Source: Ensifer adhaerens
GTDB taxonomy: Bacteria > Pseudomonadota > Alphaproteobacteria > Rhizobiales > Rhizobiaceae
NCBI RefSeq assembly: GCF_002007205.1
Contig: NZ_LAZS01000012.1
Location: forward strand, 744,001-808,000
Direction of reading: 5' to 3'
DNA length: 64,000 nucleotides
Position numbers and translations under genes: made by a program. This document shows positions 18,764 through 27,079 of the stretch, piece by piece. Under the pieces are notes generated by a model, which was given only the letters and a program-made list of their open reading frames with translations, had not been told where the DNA came from and did not search any database. Each line of letters starts with the position of its first letter. The stretch's first letter is position 1.

Positions 18764-20266
18764 TCATTCTTCCTGGTGGGCTTCCTGGTGGGCCATGGCG
18801 GCAAGCAGCGCCGTCTCGCTCAAGTCCTTGCGCGGCAGGGTCGCGACCGACATGCCGTCGCTTAAGACCGTCACGCGGTCGGCGGCTGCGAGAAGTTCCT
18901 CGAGTTCCGACGAAATCATCAGCACGCTCAGACCTTCGTCGGCGAGGTTGCGCAGGAGCTTCAGGATCTCCGATTTGGCGCCGATGTCGATGCCGCGCGT
19001 CGGCTCGTCGACGATCAACACCCGTGGGTCGGTGGCAAGCCAGCGGGCGAGCAGCACCTTCTGCTGGTTGCCGCCGGAGAGCTCCTTGATCGGCTGATCG
19101 GGCGAGGCGCATTTGACCCCGAGGGCGCGGATATAGCGGGTGACAATCTCGTCCTGCCGCGCGCGGTCGACGATGCCCGCCTTCTTCAGCTTCGGCAGCA
19201 AGGCGAGCGTCATATTCTCGCGAATGCTCATGTCGGGCACGATGCCGTCGATCTTGCGGTCCTCGGAGACGAGACCGATGCCGTCGGCAATCGCGTCCGC
19301 CGGTTCGCGAAAACTGCGATCCTGCCCCTGCATGCGGATCGCGCCGCGCTCCATCCTGTCGGCGCCGAAGATCAGGCGCGCCGTTTCGGTGCGGCCGGAC
19401 CCGAGCAGACCGGCAAGGCCGGAGATCTCACCCTCGCGCACGGCGAGGCTGACGTCGCGCACGCGCACGCCGGCACCTGCCTTGTCGAGTTCGAGGCGGA
19501 CAGGCCGCATCGGCGCGTCCGCCTCGGGTGCCATCGCCTGAAAGGCGGCAAGTTCCTTGCCGAGCATGTGGCGCACCAGCGCCATCTTCGGCATGTCCGC
19601 CATCGGGCTTTTCGCCACCGTCTGGCCGTCGCGCATAATCGTCACGCGGTCGCAGATTTCATAGAGCTCATCGAGCCGGTGGCCGATGAAGATGACGGCG
19701 ACGCCGGAGCGTTTCAGTGTGCGGATCGTCTCGAACAGGATCGCGACCTCGCGCTCGTCGAGCGAGGAGGTCGGCTCGTCCATGATGACCAGGCGCGCGT
19801 TCTGCGTCACCGCACGGGCGATCGCCACCATCTGCCGTGTCGCCGCATCGAAGTGCGCGACGGGACGGTCGACGTCGATCGTCAGGTTGAAGGTTTTGAG
19901 CACGGCCTCGGCACCGCGCCGCATGGCGCCATGGTCGATCATGCCGAAGCGTTTCGGCTCGCGCGAAAGGTAGATGTTCTCCGCCACCGAACGCTGCGGG
20001 GCGAGGTTGATTTCCTGGTAGATCGTGGCGATCCCGGCGGCCTGCGCCATAGCGGGCATCGAGAAATCCACATCCCGGCCATCGAAGGTGATGCTGCCTT
20101 CGTCCCGGCGATAGACGCCGGTCAGGATCTTGATGAGTGTCGATTTGCCGGCCCCGTTCTGGCCGACGAGCGCCATGACTTCAGCCGCCTCGACATCGAG
20201 CGAGGCGGTTTTCAGCGCCGGCACTCCGGCGAACGCCTTGGAAATGCCCTGCATGGACAGAAGCAT
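18764..20266 (-). CDS. Sugar ABC transporter ATPase (RbsA/MglA-like)
   Basis: A 500-residue ATPase with two nucleotide-binding domains in one chain, the hallmark of CUT2 importers. Domain 1 has Walker A GQNGAGKSTLIKIL (~34-47) and Walker B RLVIMDEPTSSLD. Domain 2 lacks a canonical Walker A but keeps the signature ELSGGNQQKVLLARWL and RVLIVDEPTRGID. This asymmetry is normal for the family. It energises uptake through the two permeases downstream. Confidence 0.92.
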   Translation of the reverse strand: MLLSMQGISKAFAGVPALKTASLDVEAAEVMALVGQNGAGKSTLIKILTGVYRRDEGSITFDGRDVDFSMPAMAQAAGIATIYQEINLAPQRSVAENIYLSREPKRFGMIDHGAMRRGAEAVLKTFNLTIDVDRPVAHFDAATRQMVAIARAVTQNARLVIMDEPTSSLDEREVAILFETIRTLKRSGVAVIFIGHRLDELYEICDRVTIMRDGQTVAKSPMADMPKMALVRHMLGKELAAFQAMAPEADAPMRPVRLELDKAGAGVRVRDVSLAVREGEISGLAGLLGSGRTETARLIFGADRMERGAIRMQGQDRSFREPADAIADGIGLVSEDRKIDGIVPDMSIRENMTLALLPKLKKAGIVDRARQDEIVTRYIRALGVKCASPDQPIKELSGGNQQKVLLARWLATDPRVLIVDEPTRGIDIGAKSEILKLLRNLADEGLSVLMISSELEELLAAADRVTVLSDGMSVATLPRKDLSETALLAAMAHQEAHQEE

Positions 20267-20374
20267 GGGTCTCCTCCCTATCTCCGCCGTCCGCCGCTCC
20301 TGAAAAAGGTGGGCGTCATCAGCCTACACGTGAACGGGCCGAAGGTCATGCCTGGCGCTGTCGCGGTCAAGAAA

Positions 20375-20404
20375 CCGGCCGATACGGTTGTTCCGATCGG
20401 CCGG
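20375..20404 (-). repeat. Intergenic hairpin after the sugar-binding-protein gene
   Basis: A 9-bp perfect stem (ccggccgat / atcggccgg) with a 12-base loop lies between the binding-protein and ATPase genes of the same operon. With no T-run it is more likely an mRNA-stabilising or partial-termination element, which would keep binding-protein mRNA in excess over the membrane genes. Confidence 0.5.
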
Positions 20405-20424
20405 CAAAGGCTCGGGAGATGGTA

Positions 20425-21405
20425 TCAATAGGCGTTGGCAAGTTCCGCGGCTGCATTGGATGCATCGTAGAACTTGTCTTCGTTGATGAGCTTCGGCTCG
20501 ATCGTTTCGCCCTTGGCATAACGCATCATCGTCTCGAATGCCTTCGGCCCGAAGCGCGGGTTGCATTCGACGACCGCGGCGATCTTGCCGTCGACCACAG
20601 CCTGGACCGCTTCCTTGCCGCCGTCGATCGACAGCACCAGAACGTCCTTGCCGGGCACCTTGCCGGCCGCTTCGAGTGCTGCGATGGCGCCGATCGCCAT
20701 TTCGTCGTTGTGCGCATAGATCACGTCCGCGTCCGGATGCGCCTGAAGCAGGGCTTCGGCCACCTGGCGGCCCTTGTCGCGGGCAAAGTCGCCGGTCTGC
20801 GATGCGACGATCTCGAAGCCGCCGGCCGCCTTGATCGCGTCGTCAAAGCCCTTCTTGCGGTCGTTGGCGGGTGACGATCCGGTCGTGCCTTCGAGCTCGA
20901 TGATCTTCGACTTGCCGTTGGCGTTCTTGACCAGCCATTCGGCGACGCGTTTGCCTTCCTCGACGAAGTTCGAGCCGATGAAGGTCAGGTAATCCTCGCC
21001 GGCCTTGGCAAGCGACGGATCGACCGAACGGTCGAGCAGGATCACCGGAATGCCCGCTTTCTTCGCGGCCATCACGGCGGGAATCAGCGGTTTTTCTTCG
21101 CGCGGCGCAAGGAAGATCACGTCGACCCCTTGAGCGATCATCGAGTTGACGTCGGCGACCTGCTTGGCGGCGGAGCCGGCCGCATCCGTGTAGACGAGCT
21201 GGATGCCGTGCTTTTCAGCTTCGGCCTTCATGCTGTTCGTCTGGGCGATGCGCCAGGGATTGTTGGATTCGGTCTGCGCAAAGCCGACCTTGTACTTGTC
21301 CTTCTGCGCAAGCTTCGGCACTTCGGCTATCGCGATGCCTGCCATGGCGAGCGCGCCGACGGCGGTTGCCGCAAGCATGAAGGTGCGACGGGAAATCATC
21401 GTCAT
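20425..21405 (-). CDS. Sugar ABC transporter periplasmic binding protein (RbsB-like)
   Basis: A 326-residue periplasmic binding protein. The signal peptide covers about residues 1-27 (RRTFMLAATAVGALAMAGIA, then cleavage after IAEV). The mature part has the type I binding fold, with KVGFAQTESNNPWRIAQTNS, GVDVIFLAPREEKPL and DVIYAHNDEMAIGAIAALE. I chose the ATG at 21,405 because of the perfect ggaggag site. It is the first gene of a four-gene importer operon divergent from a LacI repressor. The sugar is not identifiable from sequence. Confidence 0.9.
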   Translation of the reverse strand: MTMISRRTFMLAATAVGALAMAGIAIAEVPKLAQKDKYKVGFAQTESNNPWRIAQTNSMKAEAEKHGIQLVYTDAAGSAAKQVADVNSMIAQGVDVIFLAPREEKPLIPAVMAAKKAGIPVILLDRSVDPSLAKAGEDYLTFIGSNFVEEGKRVAEWLVKNANGKSKIIELEGTTGSSPANDRKKGFDDAIKAAGGFEIVASQTGDFARDKGRQVAEALLQAHPDADVIYAHNDEMAIGAIAALEAAGKVPGKDVLVLSIDGGKEAVQAVVDGKIAAVVECNPRFGPKAFETMMRYAKGETIEPKLINEDKFYDASNAAAELANAY

Positions 21406-21484
21406 ATCGGGTTCTCCTCCCAGATTGGCCGGTGCTCCTCTACCGGACATGAGCGTTTTTGCGCTTCACATCTCCAAATCTTGC

Positions 21485-21499
21485 GCTAATAATATTAGC
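21485..21499. promoter_or_regulatory. Palindromic operator between the ABC operon and lacI-like gene
   Basis: A perfect 7-bp palindrome with one central base (gctaata-a-tattagc), centred in the 169-bp divergent region. LacI-family repressors bind such sites, so it probably represses the importer operon and perhaps the regulator gene too. Confidence 0.65.
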
Positions 21500-21574
21500 A
21501 GTCAAGGCCAAAATTATGAGCACTTGCAAAAGCCCGCGTGCAGTGCAATGCACGCTTGAGGGCGAGGAGCACGC

Positions 21575-22669
21575 ATGGCCAAGGGAAACGGGCGGAATCT
21601 GGATAAAAGAGGCGGAGGACGCCCGACAATGACGGATGTCGCCAGGATAGCCGGCGTTTCCCAGTCGAGCGTCTCCCTGGTGCTGAACGAGATGTCCGGC
21701 TCGCGCATCTCGCCCGAAACGCAGCAGAAGGTGCGAGAGGCTGCTCATAAAATCGGTTATAAATTGCCGGCCACCCGAGGCCCGGTTGCCGCCGCGCCGA
21801 CGGTAGAGAAGGACACGATCGCCTTCATCGTCGATGAAATCTCGACCAGCCCGCATCCGGTCGTCAGCCTTGACGGCATTCGCGACTATGCCTTCGAGCA
21901 GGGCATGCTGGTTTCGGCGCACGTCACCCGCTCCAATCCGGAGCTCGAAGAGGCGGTGCTGCGCTCTGTCTTGAGGGATCCCTCGATTGCCGGCGTCATC
22001 TACGCGACGATCTTCACCCGCAAGGTTGCCGTGCCCGAGGCCCTGGCGCCGCTTCCGACCGTGCTTTTGAATTGCTACTGCGAGCCGCGCCAGCATGTGG
22101 CCGTCGTACCGGGCGAGGTTGCCGGCGGTTTTGCCGCGACCGCGCATCTGACGGCGCTCGGCCACAGGCGCATCGGCTTCATCAACGGCGAAAGCTGGAT
22201 GGATGCCGCCGCCGACCGGCTCAAAGGCTACAAGCAGGCGCTTGCCTCCGCCGACATCGCCTTCGACGCGACGCTCGTGCGCGATGGCGACTGGCTGCCG
22301 CTTCGCGGCTATGAGGCGGGGCTCGACCTGCTCTCCATGCCGAACCCGCCGACTGCGATCTTCTGCGGCAACGACCTGATGGCGATCGGCGTCATGGAGG
22401 CGGCGCAGGAGAAGGGGTTGCGTGTTCCGACCGATCTTTCGGTCATGGGCTATGACGACCAGGAACTGGCCCGCTACACCCATCCGCCGCTCTCGACGCT
22501 GGTGCTGCCCAACTACGAAATGGGGCAAAAGGCGGCCGAACTCCTGATCGACATGGCGATCCACGGAAAGCACATGCGGCCGATGACGATAAAGGTCGAC
22601 GGACCGCTGGTGGTCAGGGATACGACCGCGCTATGGGCTGCCGCCCGAGCGTCCAAAAACGCTTCATAG
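21575..22669 (+). CDS. LacI-family transcriptional repressor
   Basis: A 364-residue repressor. The N-terminal helix-turn-helix and hinge are clear ([20 protein letters not shown] at about 18-37), and a periplasmic-binding-like sugar-sensing domain follows ([50 protein letters not shown]). Divergent placement beside the sugar importer suggests it represses that operon until its sugar is present. Confidence 0.9.
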   Translation: MAKGNGRNLDKRGGGRPTMTDVARIAGVSQSSVSLVLNEMSGSRISPETQQKVREAAHKIGYKLPATRGPVAAAPTVEKDTIAFIVDEISTSPHPVVSLDGIRDYAFEQGMLVSAHVTRSNPELEEAVLRSVLRDPSIAGVIYATIFTRKVAVPEALAPLPTVLLNCYCEPRQHVAVVPGEVAGGFAATAHLTALGHRRIGFINGESWMDAAADRLKGYKQALASADIAFDATLVRDGDWLPLRGYEAGLDLLSMPNPPTAIFCGNDLMAIGVMEAAQEKGLRVPTDLSVMGYDDQELARYTHPPLSTLVLPNYEMGQKAAELLIDMAIHGKHMRPMTIKVDGPLVVRDTTALWAAARASKNAS

Positions 22670-22972
22670 GGGGCCTTTCCAAAGATCTTGTTGCCCTTCC
22701 TGCTTGGCTCCGGGGCAAGCCTGCCATGGGCTGTGGCAAGCTGGTCACCGAGCAATCTGCACGTGGCAACACCCACCGAGGGAAGGGCGTGACTTCTGAG
22801 CGTGGGCGCCCAGCATCGCCGTGGGTGCCGAAGGCGGGCCGCGGGAAATCAGCGTTGCCTGAAATTTCGTCCAAGCGGTGATGACGGGAGGTCTATTCCT
22901 TCCGGACGGCGTCGAAAACGAGAGTGACATTTTAACTTTGCAGGATCAGGACACTTTAACTTTGCGGCTACA
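22670..22972 (-). mobile_element. IS21-like element remnant (one end)
   Basis: The right boundary has the architecture of an IS21-family end: two 16-bp direct repeats, gacattttaactttgc at 22,926-22,941 and gacactttaactttgc at 22,950-22,965, with a 24-bp period, ending in a terminal CA at 22,971-22,972. The coding frame of repA is interrupted exactly at this tip. No istA/istB gene remains in the ~250 bases left to the LacI gene, so this is a solo end or deletion scar. The left limit is uncertain. Confidence 0.5.
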
Positions 22973-23203
22973 AACACGCCGTCCGTTGGCGATTTCGGGC
23001 GAGGGCCCCTGCTCTTTCGCAGCAACCCGACGAATATAGGCTTCGGTCACATCGAGGAGCTGAGCGACCTCGGTCGACGTGAACTTGCGCATGCTGCGCC
23101 GTGCGTCGGGCGGAAACTGCGCCATGCTCAAGTTGCTCAACGCCAGCTCGAGCTTGCTGGAGAAATTCTCCATGAAGGAGAGGCTGCTGAGATGTCGCGT
23201 CAT
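22946..23203 (-). pseudogene. repA: RepA (RepABC partition protein) N-terminal fragment
   Basis: Only about 77 codons of a RepABC-type RepA remain, where about 400 are normal. Visible N-terminal features are QFPPDARRSMRKFTSTEVAQ, the LLDVTEAYIRR helix and the turn EQGPSPEIANGRR, which match the DNA-binding N-terminus of RepA proteins. After GRR the frame runs into the IS21-like end and stops at 22,946. The ParA-type ATPase part, repB and repC are missing from this window. Translation could start at 23,203 (gagg ten bases upstream) or 23,173. Confidence 0.75.
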
Positions 23204-23394
23204 GAATAAGAATCCTCGGTGGTCACTGTCGCTTATTAACCGGCGTTGTGGTTAACGATCTGCTAACAACCACGTAACTACTCAAAAACCCGAAGTTTCG
23301 GATTTTCTTCTCAACTAAGGGGTACTCCGATTCGGGCAGCCGCAGCAATTATGGCACGCCAGCTCGATCGACGTGTGAACAGCCTTGTCGAAAA

Positions 23395-24642
23395 GTTCCC
23401 CCGCGGGGAACTTCGGGAACGGTCACTTTGTAGAGCTGCCCCTACTCATCGGTCACCAGACGAGCGGTGGATAGCGCTCGCTCCACAGTAGGCGCTCAAC
23501 TTCAATCCGATGCGAATGCGGACCGGTCCATCGTGAGGGTTCCCCGCGGGGAACTCCGCGACTGAGAGCTACTCATTCCGGTAACCCGTGCAGAAGTGAC
23601 TGAACGCAGGCCACCCTGCAGCAGGCGATCGAGACTAACTGGAGCCGCATGCGCACTGACGCTGTCGGGAACTTCGGAAATAGTACACCTTCCCCTTTTC
23701 CCATAAACGCCGCGCAGCCGCGAGCGGCCCACACACGGCCGAGACCAAAGCCGAACTGCAAGCGGGCAGATGCCAACGAAAAGTTCCCCGCGTGGAACCT
23801 TTCGTTCTCAAGCGGGAGGAGAAGATAAACGCCAACATGCACCGTCCTTCGGGAGCTTCTGGAACAACAGCGATGGCGAGCCGTCAGCTATCTCATGAAC
23901 CGCACGCAAGAGATCGACCGCGAAGCGCCCGAAGCAGGCGTTCACACCAACCCGAAGCGTTTGGTTACTGTTGCGGCGGAAAACGTTCCCCGCGAGTAAC
24001 TTGTGAAAGATCGAGATGACGGCGTCTATCCCCGCAAGAGGCGAAACCCACATGCCCTTCAGCCGACCAAGAACAATCCGAGCCATTTCCGAACAGGGAT
24101 AGCCGGAGTTCCCCGCGGGGAACTACATGAAAAGGTCGGCGTAGGACCGCCCCATTCCCCATAAGCCCTGCGCGAGATGTTGAATGCAGATGACGCTGCA
24201 GCAGTCGATCGCGACTAGCAGGAGCCGCATGCGAGCAGACAAAATATCAAAAAGTTCCCCGCGGGGAACTTTCAGGTCCAGAGGGTGGCGTAGATCATAG
24301 GACCACGAAGCGCATCGAGCATCGCGGACCAGTATTCCCTGCGGGAAGCTCCACGACGAGCAAGAAAAAGAGTGCCTCCTGTCCCCATAAGTCGCGGTAC
24401 CAGAGGGTGACTGCAGGCGTCCATATGTTAGGCGGTCAAGACTGGCACCAGCCGCATGCGAACAGGCATCGTCGAAAAGTTCCCCGCGGGGAACTCCGCG
24501 CCGATATCGACCAAGACCTGTCCCCCTCGTGCCACAAACGACCAAGAAAGAGGATGACCCCTAGCCCCCCTTCGGCAGCCGATCGATGCTGGTCGCGGCC
24601 GCATTCAAACAGAGGCCGCCAAAAAAGTTCCCCGCGGGGAAC
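23395..24642. repeat. Array of nine parS-like palindromes (RepABC centromere type)
   Basis: The unit gttccccgcggggaac fits the RepABC parS consensus GTT-N4-GC-N4-AAC. Perfect copies are at 23,539-23,554, 24,108-24,123, 24,254-24,269, 24,479-24,494 and 24,627-24,642. A copy at 23,395 has one extra C. Imperfect copies are at 23,783-23,798, 23,985-24,000 and 24,333-24,348. Several share flanks: a gccgcatgcg block about 25-30 bases before the palindrome and an A-run directly before it. Spacings of about 146 bp recur (24,108 to 24,254; 24,333 to 24,479; 24,479 to 24,627). RepB would bind these sites for plasmid partition. Confidence 0.75.
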
Positions 24643-24784
24643 TTTCTGTTTTTGCCGGCGACACGGCCGGCCCGCCATTCGCAATGGCTCCAACCACGCA
24701 TCAAGTTTGCCCCCTACAATCGCGGTGGCGAAATTTCAGGAGCATTTTTGCCCCTCGCAATGGTGTCCACAGTCGTAGCACTTC

Positions 24785-24806
24785 TCCTCCAACAAAAAGA
24801 GGAGGA
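24785..24806 (+). promoter_or_regulatory. Hairpin covering the traI ribosome-binding site
   Basis: A 6-bp perfect stem, tcctcc (24,785-24,790) with ggagga (24,801-24,806), encloses an A-rich 10-base loop. The right arm is the Shine-Dalgarno sequence of traI (ATG at 24,813), so the structure could reduce traI translation. Confidence 0.5.
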
Positions 24807-24812
24807 CGACCG

Positions 24813-25448
24813 ATGATGGTGGTGGCCATTGAGAATGGCAGTTCGAGCGACTCCCCGCACTTCCTCGAGCAGATGTTTGCGCTGCGCGCAAGGGTCTTCG
24901 ATGAACGCCTGGGTTGGCAGGTCGCCGCGCGTGACGGCCGGGAGCGCGACCAGTTCGACGATCTTAATCCCGCCTATATTCTCGCTGTCACTGCAAAGAA
25001 TGACGTGGTCGGCTGTGCTCGCCTTCTCCCAGCCATGGGGCAGACGATGCTCATGTCCGTGTTCCCGCAACTCGTCTCGCAAGAGACGTTTCACCCGCAC
25101 GAGCAGATGGTCGAAAGCTCGCGCTTCTGCGTCGATACAACGATTCAAAGCATGGGCCGCAGCGGGCTGCACCATGTTACCCACATCATGTTCGCCGGCA
25201 TCCTCGAATGGTGCCTTTCGCGCGGGCACACCGAGGTCGTCACGGTCACCGACATTGCCGTCGAGCGTATCCTCGGGCGCGCAGGATGGTCACTTCGTCG
25301 GCTCGGACCGCCGCAAACGGTAGGCCAGACAACCGCCTTGGCTGGTGTTCTCTCGGTTGACACCGACATCTTCCGGCAAGTCAGGCCTGTCGGATACGTC
25401 TCAACCATCGGCCGCCCCAGCGCACCAACTTCCTCGGCGACGTCATGA
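24813..25448 (+). CDS. traI: TraI acyl-homoserine-lactone synthase
   Basis: A 211-residue LuxI-family synthase, making the acyl-homoserine lactone that TraR senses. Conserved LuxI features are present: the LRARVFDERLGW block (Arg25/27, Phe29, Trp35), ERDQFDDLNPAYILAV, GCARLLPA and the hallmark MVESSRFCVDT (Glu101, Arg104). It is the first gene of the trb operon, the Ti-plasmid arrangement. I chose the ATG at 24,813 (gaggagga site) rather than an in-frame ATG at 24,684, which would add an unrelated leader. Its stop overlaps the trbB start. Confidence 0.95.
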   Translation: MMVVAIENGSSSDSPHFLEQMFALRARVFDERLGWQVAARDGRERDQFDDLNPAYILAVTAKNDVVGCARLLPAMGQTMLMSVFPQLVSQETFHPHEQMVESSRFCVDTTIQSMGRSGLHHVTHIMFAGILEWCLSRGHTEVVTVTDIAVERILGRAGWSLRRLGPPQTVGQTTALAGVLSVDTDIFRQVRPVGYVSTIGRPSAPTSSATS

Positions 25449-26410
25449 CCCCCAGCCGCTCCCTGCCCCGCCTTGTCCGCAAGCTCGAAGAAGCCCTTGG
25501 CCCAGCCATACTGGCTGCACTCGATGACCCGAACGTCGTCGAGATCATGCTGAACGCGGACGGCAATCTCTACGTGGAGCGCCTCGGGCAGTCGATCGCG
25601 CGGCTTGGACAAATGGATCCCGCCGCCGCAGAGATCGCAATCGGCAGCATCGCACACGCGACCGGCACGGCGGTCGACGAACACAGACCAATCGTCTCGG
25701 CCGAGTTGCCGGTCAGTGGACACCGCTTCGAGGGTTTGGTGCCACCGATCGTCGGCGCGCCGTCCTTCTCCATACGCAAGCGGGCTTCGCGTCTCATTCC
25801 CCTGGCGCAATATGTGGACGACGGGATCATGACCACGAAGCAGGCACGGCTCCTGGCACGGGCTGTCGCCGATCGCCTAAACATCCTCGTCTCAGGCGGG
25901 ACCGGCTCCGGCAAAACGACACTGGCAAATGCTCTCATTTGCGAGGTCGCGACGGTCGCACCGGACGACCGCCTCATCATCCTGGAGGACACCGTCGAAA
26001 TACGTTGCGGTTCGCACAACGTCCTTTCGCTGCGCACCAGCGATGAGATCGACATGTCGCGCCTCCTGAAGAGCACACTCCGGCTGCGACCCGACCGCAT
26101 CATCGTCGGCGAAGTCAGGGACGCGGCCGCCCTGTCTCTTCTCAAGGCATGGAACACGGGGCACCCGGGAGGCATCGCGACGGTGCACGCCAATTCCGCG
26201 CGTTCGGCACTTCGCAGACTTGAACAACTCACCGCGGAGAAAAGCCGGCAACCGATGCAGGACGTCATCGCGGAGGCAGTCGATCTCGTCGTTTCAATCG
26301 AACGAACGGCGACCGGGCGGCAGCTCGGAGAACCTTTGCGCGTCCTTGGGTACGACGGGACTGCTTATCAACTGGAGCCTTATGAAAGAGGGGAACGGCA
26401 TGCAGCGTGA
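25445..26410 (+). CDS. trbB: TrbB, conjugation T4SS ATPase (VirB11-like)
   Basis: A 321-residue hexameric traffic ATPase of the mating-pair-formation apparatus, acting at the inner face of the inner membrane. Walker A is [14 protein letters not shown] (~153-166). The Asp box is [11 protein letters not shown], and the His-box region contains [20 protein letters not shown]. It starts at the traI stop (ATGA overlap) and overlaps trbC, showing tight operon coupling. Confidence 0.95.
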   Translation: MTPSRSLPRLVRKLEEALGPAILAALDDPNVVEIMLNADGNLYVERLGQSIARLGQMDPAAAEIAIGSIAHATGTAVDEHRPIVSAELPVSGHRFEGLVPPIVGAPSFSIRKRASRLIPLAQYVDDGIMTTKQARLLARAVADRLNILVSGGTGSGKTTLANALICEVATVAPDDRLIILEDTVEIRCGSHNVLSLRTSDEIDMSRLLKSTLRLRPDRIIVGEVRDAAALSLLKAWNTGHPGGIATVHANSARSALRRLEQLTAEKSRQPMQDVIAEAVDLVVSIERTATGRQLGEPLRVLGYDGTAYQLEPYERGERHAA

Positions 26411-26777
26411 AACACGAATTGAGATGGTAGCTCTGGCGGGACTGCTGACGGTCTTCATCGGGGAACCAGCGTTCGCCGGCTCGGGGGGCGGCCTGCCGTG
26501 GGAGGGTCCGCTCGAACAAATCCAGCAGTCGATCACGGGCCCCGTCGCCGGCTTCATCGCGCTTGCCGCAGTTGCCGTCGCCGGCGGCATGCTCATCTTC
26601 GGCGGCGAGCTCAACGATTTTGCCAGACGGTTGATGTACATCGTGCTTGTCGCCGGCCTCCTGCTCGGAGCGACACAGATCGTCCAGCTGTTTGGCGCAA
26701 CCGGCGCATCGATCAGCGACCATGCTTCGTTCAATGCCTTCCACTCCGAAACCAAGCGTGGTGGGGACAATGCCTGA
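26400..26777 (+). CDS. trbC: TrbC, conjugative pilin precursor (VirB2-like)
   Basis: A 125-residue pilin precursor. A signal peptide (about 1-35, [11 protein letters not shown] then GSGGG) precedes two hydrophobic segments, one around [20 protein letters not shown] and one around [16 protein letters not shown], as in the cyclic pilins of the RP4/Ti trb systems. I chose the ATG at 26,400 with an agagggg-type site; an in-frame ATG at 26,382 is possible. It overlaps both neighbours. Confidence 0.9.
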   Translation: MQRETRIEMVALAGLLTVFIGEPAFAGSGGGLPWEGPLEQIQQSITGPVAGFIALAAVAVAGGMLIFGGELNDFARRLMYIVLVAGLLLGATQIVQLFGATGASISDHASFNAFHSETKRGGDNA

Positions 26778-27069
26778 GGCCTTCTCCCTACTTGAGAGAA
26801 ACCGTATCCATCGTGCCCTCTCACGCCCGAACCTGCTCCTGGGCGCCGATCGTGAGCTCGTTCTCGTCACGGGGCTTGCGACGGTCATCCTGATCTTTGT
26901 CGTCCTGACCGTCTATTCGGCGCTGATAGGCCTTACCCTCTGGACACTGGCGATCGGCGTCTTGAGGCGGATGGCAAAAGCAGATCCTCTCATGCGCAAG
27001 ATCTACATCCGCCACGTGCGTTATCGGCGGACATACCGTCCGACCTCGACGCCTTGGCGCAAGGACTGA
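26770..27069 (+). CDS. trbD: TrbD, conjugation T4SS protein (VirB3-like)
   Basis: A 99-residue inner-membrane protein. The N-terminal [20 protein letters not shown] is the TrbD/VirB3 signature, followed by one long hydrophobic stretch ([19 protein letters not shown], then [11 protein letters not shown]) that can form two helices, and a basic C-terminus. It overlaps trbC by 8 bases and is followed by the TrbE ATPase, with which VirB3 proteins act. Confidence 0.9.
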   Translation: MPEAFSLLERNRIHRALSRPNLLLGADRELVLVTGLATVILIFVVLTVYSALIGLTLWTLAIGVLRRMAKADPLMRKIYIRHVRYRRTYRPTSTPWRKD

Positions 27070-27079
27070 CGGTGTCGCG

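Larger units (their letters stand above)
23204..24812. other. Gene-free region with parS-like array between repA remnant and traI
   Basis: 1.6 kb without a supported gene. The first ~90 bases (AT-rich, 23,220-23,300) look like the old repA promoter. From 23,395 to 24,642 there are nine copies of a 16-bp palindrome inside a degenerate ~146-bp repeat. The last 170 bases hold the traI promoter, a gccatt-cgc-aatggc palindrome at 24,674-24,688 and the traI leader. Confidence 0.7.

Noticed and set aside
22614-22930. Minus-strand frames considered as istA/istB remains
   Set aside because: No transposase or IstB motifs (no Walker A, no DDE segment) can be recognised, so only the element end is called.
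23395-24642. Repeats considered as a CRISPR array
   Set aside because: Spacing is irregular (79-244 bp), the repeat is a perfect palindrome of 16 bp, the flanks are themselves related, and no cas genes are present.
23395-24642. Repeats considered as replication iterons
   Set aside because: The palindromic form and the GTT-N4-GC-N4-AAC match point to RepABC parS. RepC origins lie inside repC, and no iteron-type Rep gene is here.
24684-24812. N-terminal extension of traI to the ATG at 24,684
   Set aside because: The extension has no LuxI similarity, and the ATG at 24,813 has a strong ribosome-binding site and the expected protein start.
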